DNA from: Bacillota bacterium
GTDB taxonomy: Bacteria > Bacillota > Clostridia > Acetivibrionales > DTU013
DNA length: 64,000 nucleotides
NCBI GenBank assembly: GCA_023439545.1
Contig: JAEXNT010000042.1
Location: 62,001-126,000 of the forward strand
Direction of reading: 5' to 3'
The stretch's first letter is position 1. Every line of letters begins with the position of its first letter. A model generated the notes under the pieces. That model searched no databases. It was not told the origin of the DNA and saw only the letters and a program-made list of their open reading frames with translations. Shown piece by piece: positions 23,915-32,484 of this stretch. Position numbers and translations under genes: made by a program.

Positions 23915-25308
23915 AGTACGCAACCAGACTTCTTTTAACTTATTTGTTTTTCTCCTTATTATCTTTTTCCGTTATTATTATCTGGGTTAATAAAGCAATA
24001 GAATACAACATCTTTGTTACGGTAGAGAAGCAGATGATAGAAAAGGCGGATATCTGCGAGCTGTCTTTCAGAGAAATACTTTCGAGGTATGAAAAATCAA
24101 CCGCTCATGCATCACCTTCCGATCTGGGGAAGGATGTTCTTGAGGTTTTAAGAGCTTCAGGGAGGGAAGTAAGAATCTACGATAATAATTTGAAGCTTTT
24201 GGGATTGGCTGTAAACGGAATGTTAGTGAGTAATGGCGCTCCCAGGATTTTTAAAGGAAATATCAGTAATGCTTTGAAGGGGAATTATTCTTACACAGTT
24301 ACAAATAATAGTTTGATTTACTTTGCCATACCTATTAAAGATATGTATTATCAAAATGCTTACGCTTTAGAGATAGTTGAAAGCATATCTTATTATTACG
24401 ATATCATGGACAAGGTTAGATATATATTGTTAATAGGCGCCGGAGGGTTTATCGGCCTGATAACTCTTTCGAGCCTGTACATTGCCCGCAAAACGACAAA
24501 GCCAATCAAGTATCTTCTTGAGGCTACGGAAAAGTTTTCCAGGCAGCAATTTGAACTTGTTGAATTAAAAAGGAAGGACGAGCTGGGGATGCTTGCTTCA
24601 GGATTGAATCAGATGGGTAATAAATTAAACGACTATATTCAGTATCAAAAGCAGTTTGTATCCAATGTATCCCATGAGCTAAAAACGCCGCTTGCCGCAA
24701 TTCGTGGGTTTTCTCAATATTTATACGAGGGGGAAGATGCTGATAAGGATCTAAAAAAGATATACTTTCATCTGGTAAACGAATCGGATCGTCTTACAAA
24801 CCTTATAGAGGAACTATTAATCCTTTCAAAATTCGATAAGGCTGCCAGTGAGCTTAACGTAGAAAAAGAAGATTTATCGGCGCTAACATATGGCGTTATC
24901 CAAGAGATGAAGTCAAAAGCAGAAAAAAGAGAAATATCGATAGAAACGGATTTGAAAAACGGCGTCATGGCTAATGTAAATAAAATATTGATTTCACATG
25001 CAATCGCGAATATTTTGGATAACGCAATTAAATACTCAAATGCAGGAGGCCATATCATAGTGGAGACTTCTGCCGAGCAAAATTCTGCAGTTTTAAAAAT
25101 ACGTGATCGAGGGATTGGCATTCATAAGAATGACCTTCCTTTGGTGCAGGAAAGATTTTACAGAGCGGGAAATTCAAATGCTGCTAAAGGATCCGGGCTG
25201 GGGCTTTCCCTGTGCAGAGAGATTGTAGAAAAATTTAACGGCCGGTTGATCATTGAAAGTGAGATTGGAATCGGAACTACAGTCACACTTCTGCTTCCCT
25301 TAATGTAA
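23911..25308 (+). CDS. membrane sensor histidine kinase (HAMP-HisKA-HATPase)
   Basis: This 465-residue partner of the preceding regulator uses a TTG start within the regulator's stop. A membrane segment at about 5-27, an extracytoplasmic region to about 170, and a second membrane segment (ILLIGAGGFIGLITLSSLYIA) precede a HAMP domain. The HisKA box FVSNVSHELKTPLAAIRGF has H255 as phospho-acceptor. The ATPase part has NILDNAIKYSNAG, RDRGIGIHKNDL and GSGLGLSLCREI. The lipoprotein gene follows about 100 bp downstream and may be its target or an accessory sensor. Confidence 0.93.
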   Translation: MKYATRLLLTYLFFSLLSFSVIIIWVNKAIEYNIFVTVEKQMIEKADICELSFREILSRYEKSTAHASPSDLGKDVLEVLRASGREVRIYDNNLKLLGLAVNGMLVSNGAPRIFKGNISNALKGNYSYTVTNNSLIYFAIPIKDMYYQNAYALEIVESISYYYDIMDKVRYILLIGAGGFIGLITLSSLYIARKTTKPIKYLLEATEKFSRQQFELVELKRKDELGMLASGLNQMGNKLNDYIQYQKQFVSNVSHELKTPLAAIRGFSQYLYEGEDADKDLKKIYFHLVNESDRLTNLIEELLILSKFDKAASELNVEKEDLSALTYGVIQEMKSKAEKREISIETDLKNGVMANVNKILISHAIANILDNAIKYSNAGGHIIVETSAEQNSAVLKIRDRGIGIHKNDLPLVQERFYRAGNSNAAKGSGLGLSLCREIVEKFNGRLIIESEIGIGTTVTLLLPLM

Positions 25309-25410
25309 TGTTACAAGAATGATACCGGTTTGATATTACACTGATAAATTTTCTACCTAAAATGACATTGTAGATTAAAAATATAAATTTATTTGAAGGG
25401 AGAAATACCA

Positions 25411-26103
25411 ATGAAAATTTTTAGAAAGATAGTTACAGGTACCATGTTTTTGGTATTATGCGGGATGGTTTTGGCAGGCTGCGGTAATAAAGCGGTTGAA
25501 GCACCGGGAAATATGTTGAACGGTACTCCGGGCAATACCTCAAACGGAGCTACGACTGAGACTTCAACTGAAACTTCAGCTGAAACTTCAGAAGACGTAA
25601 TAAAGGAAGGCACTGTAGAAAAGGATGGAAATGTTGTTCTAAAACAGCTGGCATTTATTTACCGGGAGAAGACCATTGCCCTTTCGGATATTGTAGATGA
25701 TCAAAAGATCGAGAGTATGCTGGGAAAAGCGGATGAAATCAAAACTCATACTTATTCCAAGGATGATGGGCTAAATATGGATCAGCTAAATGGAATGACA
25801 GAAAAACAGTACAAGTATCCCGGACTTGTTATAAAAACCATTGATGCGACTGAAGATAAGAAAGCTTTTATCTTTAGCATTGAAATTACTGACCCGAAAT
25901 ATCCGACAATTAGAAATGTTAAAGTCGGAGATAGCTTCGAGAAGCTCAAAGATGCTTATCCTGAAGGAAATTTGCTGGGTGGCGAGTTGAGTGACGTAGA
26001 GGATGATTTTCGATATGAACCGGTCAATTATGTGGATGTAATGACCTTTCATATAAAAGATAAAAAGGTTGAAAGTATCTTAATAAATACGCTTTTGGAT
26101 TAA
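25411..26103 (+). CDS. secreted lipoprotein of unknown function
   Basis: This 230-residue protein has a lipoprotein signal peptide ending VLAGC (C24). A low-complexity Thr/Ser/Glu linker follows (about 32-60, TETSTETSAETSED), then a globular part with FIYREKTIALSDIVDDQKIESMLGKADE and PTIRNVKVGDSFEKLKDAYPEG. The last segment looks like a repeat seen in several Gram-positive lipoproteins. ATG 25411 follows GAAGGGAGAAATACC, and an upstream in-frame start lies in that site. It sits behind a two-component pair and ends in a clear terminator. Confidence 0.8.
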   Translation: MKIFRKIVTGTMFLVLCGMVLAGCGNKAVEAPGNMLNGTPGNTSNGATTETSTETSAETSEDVIKEGTVEKDGNVVLKQLAFIYREKTIALSDIVDDQKIESMLGKADEIKTHTYSKDDGLNMDQLNGMTEKQYKYPGLVIKTIDATEDKKAFIFSIEITDPKYPTIRNVKVGDSFEKLKDAYPEGNLLGGELSDVEDDFRYEPVNYVDVMTFHIKDKKVESILINTLLD

Positions 26104-26119
26104 ACCTGCGATTATGATG

Positions 26120-26155
26120 AAAAGTCTCGCAAAGTCGAATTGCGAGACTTTTCTG
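26120..26155 (+). terminator. rho-independent terminator
   Basis: A perfect 12-bp stem, aaaagtctcgca (26120-26131) and tgcgagactttt (26141-26152), follows the lipoprotein gene. It is also the insertion landmark of the intron remnant just after it. Confidence 0.88.
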
Positions 26156-26157
26156 TT

Positions 26158-26269
26158 GTGCGTGCGGCATGCGCGCGACCTTGACGGTGAAAGTCCGTTA
26201 CGGAGGTTGATAGCGCCAACCGTTAGCCGAGGGCAAGGGTGCCCATCGTAAGATGGAATCTGGCTGCAA
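26158..26269 (+). mobile_element. 5' remnant of a group IIC intron (domain I only)
   Basis: The segment starts gtgcgtgcggcatgcgcgcg and contains ggtgaaagtcc, gccaaccgttagccgagggc, aagggtgcccatcg and agatggaatctgg in that order. This is the 5' part of domain I in bacterial class C group II introns. These introns insert just behind terminator hairpins, and the start lies six bases after the stem of such a terminator. No intron-encoded protein and no domain V follow, so only a truncated end remains. Confidence 0.72.
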
Positions 26270-26285
26270 TTGTATAAAGTGAAAC

Positions 26286-26314
26286 AGCTTCATAAAAATA
26301 AATGCTATGAAGCT
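26286..26314. repeat. 9-bp perfect inverted repeat
   Basis: agcttcata (26286-26294) and tatgaagct (26306-26314) lie downstream of the intron remnant. The role is unknown. Confidence 0.4.
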
Positions 26315-26347
26315 ACCCGATTTTGCCTATATAATACTTCAAAAAAC

Positions 26348-26375
26348 TTGACATAACACGCTTAATAAATATACG
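26348..26375 (+). promoter_or_regulatory. promoter of the Dabb gene
   Basis: TTGACA (26348-26353) and TATACG (26370-26375) are 16 bp apart, about 50 bases before the start codon. Confidence 0.6.
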
Positions 26376-26427
26376 ATTACATAAATAAAGAGCTTAGATT
26401 TTAACTACTTAAAGGAGAGGATTTAGA

Positions 26428-26721
26428 TTGCTTAATCACATAGTTTTTTATAAACTTCAAGACAACAGCCTTGCTAATATCGAGAAGGTAAGGGATGTTT
26501 TTCTTGGAATGAAGGGAAAAATCCAGCAACTAAAGTATATAGAGATAGGGATTGATGTCCTGCATTCTGAAAGATCTTATGATTTGGCTCTTATTACAAA
26601 ATTTGATTCGCTTGATGACTTTAAAACCTATAAGGAAAATCCTATCCATGTAGAAGTATCGAAATACATTCATTCTGTTTGGAAGGAATCAGCGTCAGTT
26701 GACTATGAGACATTGGATTGA
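26428..26721 (+). CDS. Dabb-family (stress-responsive A/B barrel) protein
   Basis: This 97-residue ferredoxin-like barrel protein opens MLNHIVFYKLQDNS and continues GMKGKIQQLKYIEIGIDVLHSERSYDLALITKFDSLDDFKTYKENPIHVEVSKYI, the Dabb pattern with its conserved HP-V-like segment (ENPIHVEV). Members act as small dimeric enzymes or stress proteins. Here the role is unknown. The TTG start at 26428 is supported by AAAGGAGAGG. Confidence 0.88.
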   Translation: MLNHIVFYKLQDNSLANIEKVRDVFLGMKGKIQQLKYIEIGIDVLHSERSYDLALITKFDSLDDFKTYKENPIHVEVSKYIHSVWKESASVDYETLD

Positions 26722-26873
26722 TTCCTGGTAGCCGGCGCAGCCGCCGGGATAGACTCTTCCTCGTATTTTTTATTCTTTTGTTGCTGCCTTTTACATACGG
26801 GGCCGGGAGGGAAATACTCTTCGAACCTTCCCTGCCGGCCTTCATTGCGTTATAATGCGTTTCTTTCGGGGTC

Positions 26874-27353
26874 CTATTTGTTATTTATCAGATCGTCAAT
26901 TTCACTCAAATGCAGCCTGAAATGCCGCAGATAATCATTAATCATTGCTTTAAGCGAGATAGCGTTATTTAGTGCGTTAATCCATATATTGTCCAATGCT
27001 TCCGCATCCACGTTATTTATAACATGGACAATATGATAATTGCAATATTTCCATAGCTGAATTAGATCCTCCCATTTTTCATACTGATAATTCTGTATTG
27101 CAATCCATCTGTCATTATTGCCAAGGTTTGCGTAATCAGGAAAAATCAAAGGACTGGATTGGTATTGCAAATGGATTATCCTGTGGATGTTGTTGGAAGC
27201 CGAATCGACCATATGTCCCAAGATCTGCTTGATTGTCCTGTTTTGGCGGTTTCTCCTTTGTGATAGTATATCTTCCGGAAGCTGTGATAATTTTGGCTCC
27301 CATTCATTAATTAATCTAATTAGTTCCTCATTATTTTTCGAAAATTCGTTCAT
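26874..27353 (-). CDS. DinB-family putative metal-dependent protein
   Basis: This 159-residue four-helix DinB/YfiT-type protein has TIKQILGHMVDSASNNIHRI, with the first metal-binding His, and YLRHFRLHLSEID near the end with the second His cluster. Family members bind a divalent metal and include thiol-dependent transferases. The start is ATG 27353 behind AAAGGGGA, six codons inside the longest frame. It is divergent from the LysR gene, which may control it. Confidence 0.83.
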   Translation of the reverse strand: MNEFSKNNEELIRLINEWEPKLSQLPEDILSQRRNRQNRTIKQILGHMVDSASNNIHRIIHLQYQSSPLIFPDYANLGNNDRWIAIQNYQYEKWEDLIQLWKYCNYHIVHVINNVDAEALDNIWINALNNAISLKAMINDYLRHFRLHLSEIDDLINNK

Positions 27354-27487
27354 AATAAAATCCCCTTTCAATTCTGGTTTGAATAAAACATTTCGAAATA
27401 TTTGTTATTATGGTATCATATAGTTGACATTTAGCAAAATTGATAAATTCTATACAATTAATCGATAGATTCGATAAGGTGAGTATA

Positions 27488-28375
27488 GTGGAATTAAGAC
27501 AATTAAAAACTTTTATATCAATAGCAAAACATCAAAGTTTTTCAAAAGCAGCGATAGATTTGGGTTATGCGCAGTCTTCCATTACCTCACAAATTCAATT
27601 GCTTGAACAGGAACTGGACGTGAGGCTGTTTGAGCGCCTAGGCCACAATATCACATTAACGCCTGAGGGAAAGAAGCTGCTGCCGATGGCTGAACAGATG
27701 CTGAAGCTATCGAATGATGTAAAAAACATGGCCGGTAACTCTGATATGCCCAGCGGACCTTTAATCATCGGCGCAGTCGAATCTTTATGTGTGACAAAGC
27801 TGCCTAAACTTTTAAAAGAATATCGTTCAAGATATCCTGATGTCGAAATTTTTATTAAATTCGGGGCTAAAGCTGAATTCTTGCGATCATTAAAGGAGAA
27901 TACAGTCGACATAGCATTTTTCGTTGGTCAAAAAATAATAAACAGCGATTTCATTACAGTATTACAAACACCGGAACCAATGGCCCTTTTATGCTCGCCC
28001 GAACATGCTTTTGCATACAGAGAAAATGTCTATCCTGAAGACTTATCGGGTGAACCCTTGATTTTAACGGAATCCTGCTGCGGCTATAGAGCACTTTTTG
28101 ATACGATAATGTCGCAATTTAATATTAAGCCTCGTTCAGTTATAGAAACCAGCAATGTTCAGGCAATAAAGCAGTTGACCTTGAGTGGAATGGGCATTAC
28201 ATTTCTGCCGCAGACCGCTGTCGAAGAAGAGCTTCAGCAAAAACGGCTTGTGAGATTAAATTGGAGAGGCCCGGAATTCCTCATATTTACTCAAGTGCTT
28301 TGTCATAAAACCAAATGGATGTCTGCAGCACTTAAGGCTTTTATCAAATTGATAAATGAAATGAAGCCACTGTAA
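27488..28375 (+). CDS. LysR-family transcriptional regulator
   Basis: This 295-residue regulator has an N-terminal winged helix (MELRQLKTFISIAKHQSFSKAAIDLGYAQSSITSQIQLLEQELDVRLFER) and a C-terminal periplasmic-binding-like effector domain (about 90-290). The GTG at 27488 is chosen because it begins the invariant ELRQL strand and follows AAGGTGAG. The frame extends 16 codons upstream without support. Its divergent neighbour is the DinB-like gene, the classic arrangement for a LysR target. The effector is unknown. Confidence 0.93.
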   Translation: MELRQLKTFISIAKHQSFSKAAIDLGYAQSSITSQIQLLEQELDVRLFERLGHNITLTPEGKKLLPMAEQMLKLSNDVKNMAGNSDMPSGPLIIGAVESLCVTKLPKLLKEYRSRYPDVEIFIKFGAKAEFLRSLKENTVDIAFFVGQKIINSDFITVLQTPEPMALLCSPEHAFAYRENVYPEDLSGEPLILTESCCGYRALFDTIMSQFNIKPRSVIETSNVQAIKQLTLSGMGITFLPQTAVEEELQQKRLVRLNWRGPEFLIFTQVLCHKTKWMSAALKAFIKLINEMKPL

Positions 28376-28554
28376 ATCAAGAGTTTAAGCGGCAAGAAAA
28401 TGCCTGTAACCTTGGACTTGATTGGGCAAACTTTTATTGGATGACACTGACCTAACAAGGAAAGATTATTAAGCGAAAAACGAAAGCAAGTGGGGACGAT
28501 TATGGCGGACTTAACGATATGACACCCGACGAAATAACAAGGAGCGTGAATGAA

Positions 28555-28968
28555 ATGTGGAAATGCCCGAAGTGCGGTCATGAGTTTAAAAATACGGAAC
28601 AAGACCACTTTTGCATTAAACCGGACAGCATTGACGAATACATTGCTGCACAAGCTGAAGAAGTGCGACCTCTGTTGCAATGTATCCGCGAAACTATCCA
28701 CGCAGCCGCGCCGGAAGCAACTGAGAAAATCTCGTGGCAAATGCCGACGTTCTGGCAGGGGGAAAACCTTATCCACTTCGCGGCGTTCAAAAAACACATC
28801 GGGCTGTACCCCGGTGGTGAAGCTACGTCCGAATTTGCGGATCGGCTCGCCGGATATAAGACCAGTAAAGGAGCGATTCAGCTGCCGCTTGGCAAGTTGA
28901 TAGATTATGAACTGATCACCGACATCGTGCGGTGGAGAGTAAATAAAGTGAGAAGCGAAAGGGAATGA
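28555..28968 (+). CDS. DUF1801 protein with N-terminal zinc ribbon
   Basis: This 137-residue protein begins MWKCPKCGHEFKNTEQDHFC, a four-Cys/His zinc ribbon. The DUF1801 (YdhG-like) fold follows: IDEYIAAQAEEVRPLLQCIRETIHAAAPEATEKISWQMPTFWQGENLIHFAAFKKHIGLYPGG. The start is ATG 28555 after AAGGAG. Upstream in-frame codons add a non-homologous leader. It opens a tight run of three small genes (gaps of 6 bp). A broken copy of its zinc ribbon lies at 22115. The function of the family is unknown. Confidence 0.85.
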   Translation: MWKCPKCGHEFKNTEQDHFCIKPDSIDEYIAAQAEEVRPLLQCIRETIHAAAPEATEKISWQMPTFWQGENLIHFAAFKKHIGLYPGGEATSEFADRLAGYKTSKGAIQLPLGKLIDYELITDIVRWRVNKVRSERE

Positions 28969-28974
28969 CACTTT

Positions 28975-29325
28975 ATGGCAAACGAACGTGTATACAAGAT
29001 GGCTTTTTCGAGCGTCTACCCGCTGCTCGTACAAAAGGCAGAGCGCAAAGGACGCGCCAAATTCGAGGTGGATGCTGTGATTTGCTGGCTGACGGGGTAT
29101 GACGATGCCGGCTTGCAAGAGCAAATTGTGAAGAATATCGATTATGAAACCTTCTTTAACGAAGCCCCGCGGATAAACCCGAACGCCGCCAAAATTTCAG
29201 GAGTGATTTGCGGACATCGCGTCGAGGAAATCGAAGACCCGCTCATGCAGAAAATCAGGTGGCTTGACAAACTGGTAGACGAATTGGCAAAAGGCAAGCC
29301 AATGGAGAAGATTTTGAGGAGTTAA
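28975..29325 (+). CDS. DUF2200-family protein
   Basis: This 116-residue cytoplasmic protein matches the DUF2200 pattern: RVYKMAFSSVYPLLVQKAERKGRAKFEVDAVICWLTGYD, then FFNEAPRINPNAAKISGVICGHRVEEIEDPLMQKIRWLDKLVDELAKGKPMEKIL. It follows the DUF1801 gene by 6 bp and precedes the immunity-like gene by 6 bp, so they form one transcript. The function is unknown. Confidence 0.88.
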   Translation: MANERVYKMAFSSVYPLLVQKAERKGRAKFEVDAVICWLTGYDDAGLQEQIVKNIDYETFFNEAPRINPNAAKISGVICGHRVEEIEDPLMQKIRWLDKLVDELAKGKPMEKILRS

Positions 29326-29331
29326 GGGTTA

Positions 29332-29820
29332 ATGGCTAATAAATTACGTAAAATGCTCGGCGATAAGAACGCGCCGTGTACCCGGTCGCTGCTCCGACTA
29401 ATCGAAGCACAGGACAAAACGACCGTCTGCAAGTGGCGCCTTGACTACGCCGAAGCCCGGATTCTCCCAATATTCGAGAGCCGCCGCCATGGCGACTGTC
29501 GCCTCCGGAACGCCTTGAACGCCGCTCGTGACTACCTTGGCGGCAAGTTAAAGTTTGCCGAGGCCAAAAGTACCATATGGTGCGACTGTGCGACGAGCGA
29601 CGACCCCGTGGCACAAGCAGCGGAACGGGCGGTTGGACAAGCAGCTTCCGTCGTTCGCTATCCCAGCAAGTGGCATGCTCTCGCAGTGTACTTCTACGGA
29701 GCGGCGGCAATTGCCTACGACCGCATTGGTCTGAATGAAAGAACTGAAGTCTATGACGCCATCGCCGAGGAAGTCTGCGCTGATATGACTGCGGCTTTAC
29801 AGGCAACAGAAATTATTTAG
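29332..29820 (+). CDS. putative immunity protein (Imm5-like)
   Basis: This 162-residue helical protein has the features ILPIFESRRHGDCRLRNALNAARDYLGGKLKF, a Cys-rich WCDCATSDD, and alanine-rich helices (AVYFYGAAAIAYDRIG). They recall proteins annotated as putative immunity proteins in polymorphic-toxin surveys. No toxin gene is next to it, and it sits last in a run of small domain proteins, so the immunity role is by similarity of pattern only. It ends in a strong terminator. Confidence 0.6.
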   Translation: MANKLRKMLGDKNAPCTRSLLRLIEAQDKTTVCKWRLDYAEARILPIFESRRHGDCRLRNALNAARDYLGGKLKFAEAKSTIWCDCATSDDPVAQAAERAVGQAASVVRYPSKWHALAVYFYGAAAIAYDRIGLNERTEVYDAIAEEVCADMTAALQATEII

Positions 29821-29825
29821 CAAAG

Positions 29826-29872
29826 GAGCCGAATAACCACATGATTCACTCACATGGTTATCGGCTCTGCTT
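29826..29872 (+). terminator. terminator after the small-gene operon
   Basis: gagccga and the following taaccacatg pair with catggttatcggctc, followed by a T-rich tail (tgcttcttt). It lies between converging genes and may serve both. Confidence 0.8.
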
Positions 29873-29913
29873 CTTTACGCCCATATCCTAAGCTATTCTT
29901 AGTAATTCGGTTT

Positions 29914-30780
29914 TTATCTTTTACGGACAGGAATCCAAACCTCACTATAAGCGTAATCTTTCTTATGTTTATCCATTTTAGTAAATGAAAAAGAAGGGGC
30001 GCTGATTACTTCGTAATTCGAAGAAGGAAGCCATTCCGAATATATTTTTGCCATTGTTTCCTGCAATGTGGAAGGAAATGGTCCTTCGTTCGGGAATATC
30101 GCCCAGGAGCAGGCTTTAACCGGTACTTTTTCCAGTAGAGAACTTACTTGATCTTCAGTAGTTAAAATGCCTATCAGATGAGTTAAATATCCTTCTTCTT
30201 TTAAAAAATTAGCGTCGGCCTCATATGATGCATTGACAATTTCATAAGGCTCCATATTTTGAAGAGAATGCATTTCTTCCTTTTGCTCGTCGGTTATGCT
30301 TTGAGCAAGCTTTACAATTTCATTATTAACGCCTTCAAATTGCATAGGAACCCGTTTGCTTGCACCGACTAAATTAAACGCTGGTTTTTCTTCAATTCTA
30401 AATTCCATACTAATGCCTCCTTTGACGGTTATTATGAATGAAAGCTTGGGAAACGATTTACATATGCCTTTTTTTATTACATCCGAGGGTAAAACCCCAC
30501 TCCACTTTTTAAATGCTCGAGTAAAGCCATCCATTGACTGATAACCATATTTCAAAGCAACATCCGTTACTTTTTCTCCATGTAATAAATCCATACTTGC
30601 TTCTGACAATTTTCTGTTTTTAATATATTCACTAAGCGTCAACCCTGAAAGGTAAAAAAATACCTTTCTAAAGTGATAGTCAGAAACACCGGCATATTCA
30701 GAAACTAATTCAAGAGATAGCTCATCATCGGTTAAATGCTTTTCAATATAGTCGATCACATGATTTAATCCGTTTAACAT
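29914..30780 (-). CDS. AraC-family regulator with GyrI-like effector domain
   Basis: In this 288-residue protein, residues 1-105 hold two AraC helix-turn-helix motifs (LSLELVSEYAGVSDYHFRKVFFYLSGLTLSEYIKNRKLSEAS, VTDVALKYGYQSMDGFTRAFKKWSGVLPSDV). Residues 130-288 are a GyrI-like/bacterial effector-binding domain (MEFRIEEKPAFNLVGASKRVPM to YSEVWIPVRKR). This order is that of Rob/SoxS-like and multidrug-sensing activators. The start is ATG 30780 behind GGAAGGG, eleven codons inside the longest frame. No efflux gene is adjacent. Confidence 0.92.
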   Translation of the reverse strand: MLNGLNHVIDYIEKHLTDDELSLELVSEYAGVSDYHFRKVFFYLSGLTLSEYIKNRKLSEASMDLLHGEKVTDVALKYGYQSMDGFTRAFKKWSGVLPSDVIKKGICKSFPKLSFIITVKGGISMEFRIEEKPAFNLVGASKRVPMQFEGVNNEIVKLAQSITDEQKEEMHSLQNMEPYEIVNASYEADANFLKEEGYLTHLIGILTTEDQVSSLLEKVPVKACSWAIFPNEGPFPSTLQETMAKIYSEWLPSSNYEVISAPSFSFTKMDKHKKDYAYSEVWIPVRKR

Positions 30781-30850
30781 TATGCCCTTCCTTCCATATC
30801 TACATAATAACAAAGCTACTTTACCAAAGCTCGACTTTTTAATACAAAAA

Positions 30851-31048
30851 CTATCGATGTTGTAATTTTACTCCTGTCTTACACTTTGTGCATTTATCTC
30901 TTAACGGACATATCTCATCCCAATCACAATAGGCACTGTCTCCGTTTTTGCCGCCGGTTATTATTTCACTTTTATACAGATGTTCAGCAACATTTTTATG
31001 CCCTGATAAATCATGGTGTATGTGTCCTGTTTCGCAGCCCGTCCCCAT
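30851..31048 (-). CDS. short Cys-rich reading frame, doubtful
   Basis: A 65-codon frame ends in YCDWDEICPLRDKCTKCKTG, a compact cysteine cluster that looks constrained. The N-terminal part overlaps a TetR relic in another frame and there is no good ribosome-binding site. It may be the tail of a lost gene rather than a whole one. Confidence 0.3.
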   Translation of the reverse strand: MGTGCETGHIHHDLSGHKNVAEHLYKSEIITGGKNGDSAYCDWDEICPLRDKCTKCKTGVKLQHR

Positions 31049-31167
31049 ACCATAAATGAATCAATAACATGAAGATCCCCTTCTTTAAACATACCTTCGC
31101 TTTTTGCCTTTTCAAGGGTTTGTATGAATATCTTCCCACGCGAATGTGCTAAAACCTTGCGAAATCT
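30961..31167 (-). pseudogene. relic resembling a TetR-family C-terminal domain
   Basis: The minus-strand frame reads RFRKVLAHSRGKIFIQTLE, KAKSEGMFKEGDLHVIDSFM and YTMIYQGIKMLLNICIKVK and then stops. It resembles the ligand-binding C-terminus of a TetR regulator. A stop codon precedes it and no DNA-binding part is found. It has been cut off next to the duplicated promoter block. Confidence 0.4.
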
Positions 31168-31178
31168 TTATGACCAAG

Positions 31179-31470
31179 ATACACGACATTTATGTAAAAT
31201 TTCTTAATTTGTTGCACTGAAAGGTTACATCAAAAAATCTCATTGGAAATTTACTGTCAAGCTGTTCATTCATGATTTCGCCATGGAAAATTATGCACAG
31301 AGTATTGACATTCACAAGAGCCACTATTATACTAAATACAGAATAAAAGTATTCATAAATTCTGTATACGGAATTCTAGGTAAGCATTATTGACTGTTAT
31401 ACATATTTGGCATACTCAGAGCATATTGATGGCGAGTTCCTATCTGGTGCAAGACATGCATGGGGTGATA
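31179..31470 (+). repeat. diverged copy of the amidohydrolase promoter and first codons (copy A)
   Basis: About 290 bp match 33790-34089, from tttatgtaaaatttctta through gttgcactgaaaggttaca, the promoter and a gtatac dyad, to the codons for IIDCYTYLAYSEHIDGEFL. In copy A the ATG is lost and the metal-binding HTH has become YTY, so the coding part is dead. The promoter is intact and now drives the aldolase gene. Confidence 0.85.
31305..31375 (+). promoter_or_regulatory. promoter and gtatac-centred operator of the aldolase/kinase unit
   Basis: TTGACA (31305-31310) and TATACT (31328-31333) are exactly 17 bp apart. An 18-bp dyad, aattctgtatacggaatt (31358-31375, one mismatched pair), lies just after the expected start. 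The same promoter and dyad recur at 33918-33988. The IclR protein encoded at the end of the cluster is the natural candidate to bind it. Confidence 0.75.
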
Positions 31471-31507
31471 TGAAACAAAATTTAATTTGAATAAGGAGTG
31501 CAGCAAT

Positions 31508-32473
31508 ATGAATGAAGTATTGAATCAACTTTCTTCTATAGGAATAATTCCTGTAGTAAAAATCGAGGATGTTGACAAGGCGCTTCCTCTAGCTAAGGCC
31601 TTATGTGACGGTGGTCTCAGTTGTGCGGAGATTACCTTCCGTACCGCGAATGCGGAAAAAGCGATAAAAGCTATTGCAGATGCAATGCCGCATATGCTTG
31701 TAGGCGCCGGAACCGTGCTTACTATTGAGCAGGCCGACAAGGCTTTGGCGGCAGGAGCAAAATTTATTGTTTGTCCCGGCATTAACCCAAAGGTTGTAAA
31801 GCATTGCATTAAATTAGGAATACCGGTGATACCAGGCTGCTCCAGTCCGTCGGATATTGAACAGGCCCTGGAGTTTAATCTCGAGGTTGTGAAATTTTTT
31901 CCTGCTGAAGCTATGGGGGGAATCAATACAATAAAGGCTATGGCGGCGCCCTATGGCGGAATCAAATTCATTCCAACCGGCGGAATAAATGAAAAAAACC
32001 TAAACGACTATTTATCTTTTCCAAAAGTTATAGCTTGCGGCGGCAGTTGGATGGTAAGCGATGCTTTGATAAAGTCTGGCGAATTCGACAAAATTACCAA
32101 TTTGACCCGCCATGCAATCGGCGAAATGCTTGGATTTAAGCTTGCCCATATAGGCATAAACGGCGAAAATGCAGATCAGGCATCTAAAGATGCTGACAGC
32201 TTAAGCCGGATGTTTGGAATAGAGTATAAGGAAGGAAACAGCTCTATATTCGCCGGAAAGATCATTGAAGTAATGAAGAAGCCGTTTTTGGGTAGAAATG
32301 GACATATAGCGATTAGCACCAATTACATCGACAGAGCGGTTGCTTACATGCAGCTCCGGGGTTACGAGCTGGATATGGATAGTGCAAAGAAGGATGCAGG
32401 GGGAAATATCACTTCTGTGTATTTTAAGCTGGAAATCGGCGGCTTCGCGATACATTTGGTTCAGAAAAAATAG
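31508..32473 (+). CDS. KDPG/KHG aldolase with C-terminal glyoxalase-like domain
   Basis: In this 321-residue protein, residues 1-205 are a class I KDPG/4-hydroxy-2-oxoglutarate aldolase with E41 and R45 in AEITFRT, the Schiff-base lysine K129 in VVKFFPAE, and the phosphate loops GAGTVL and PTGGINEKN. It would split 2-keto-3-deoxy-6-phosphosugar acids to pyruvate and a triose phosphate. Residues about 213-321 (FKLAHIGINGENADQASKD, GHIAISTNYIDRAVAYMQLRGYELD, FKLEIGGFAIHLVQ) look like a vicinal-oxygen-chelate (glyoxalase/bleomycin) fold, absent from the usual 205-215 residue enzyme. ATG 31508 follows AAGGAG. The kinase gene follows after 11 bp. Confidence 0.9.
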   Translation: MNEVLNQLSSIGIIPVVKIEDVDKALPLAKALCDGGLSCAEITFRTANAEKAIKAIADAMPHMLVGAGTVLTIEQADKALAAGAKFIVCPGINPKVVKHCIKLGIPVIPGCSSPSDIEQALEFNLEVVKFFPAEAMGGINTIKAMAAPYGGIKFIPTGGINEKNLNDYLSFPKVIACGGSWMVSDALIKSGEFDKITNLTRHAIGEMLGFKLAHIGINGENADQASKDADSLSRMFGIEYKEGNSSIFAGKIIEVMKKPFLGRNGHIAISTNYIDRAVAYMQLRGYELDMDSAKKDAGGNITSVYFKLEIGGFAIHLVQKK

Positions 32474-32484
32474 GAGGCGGAGAA

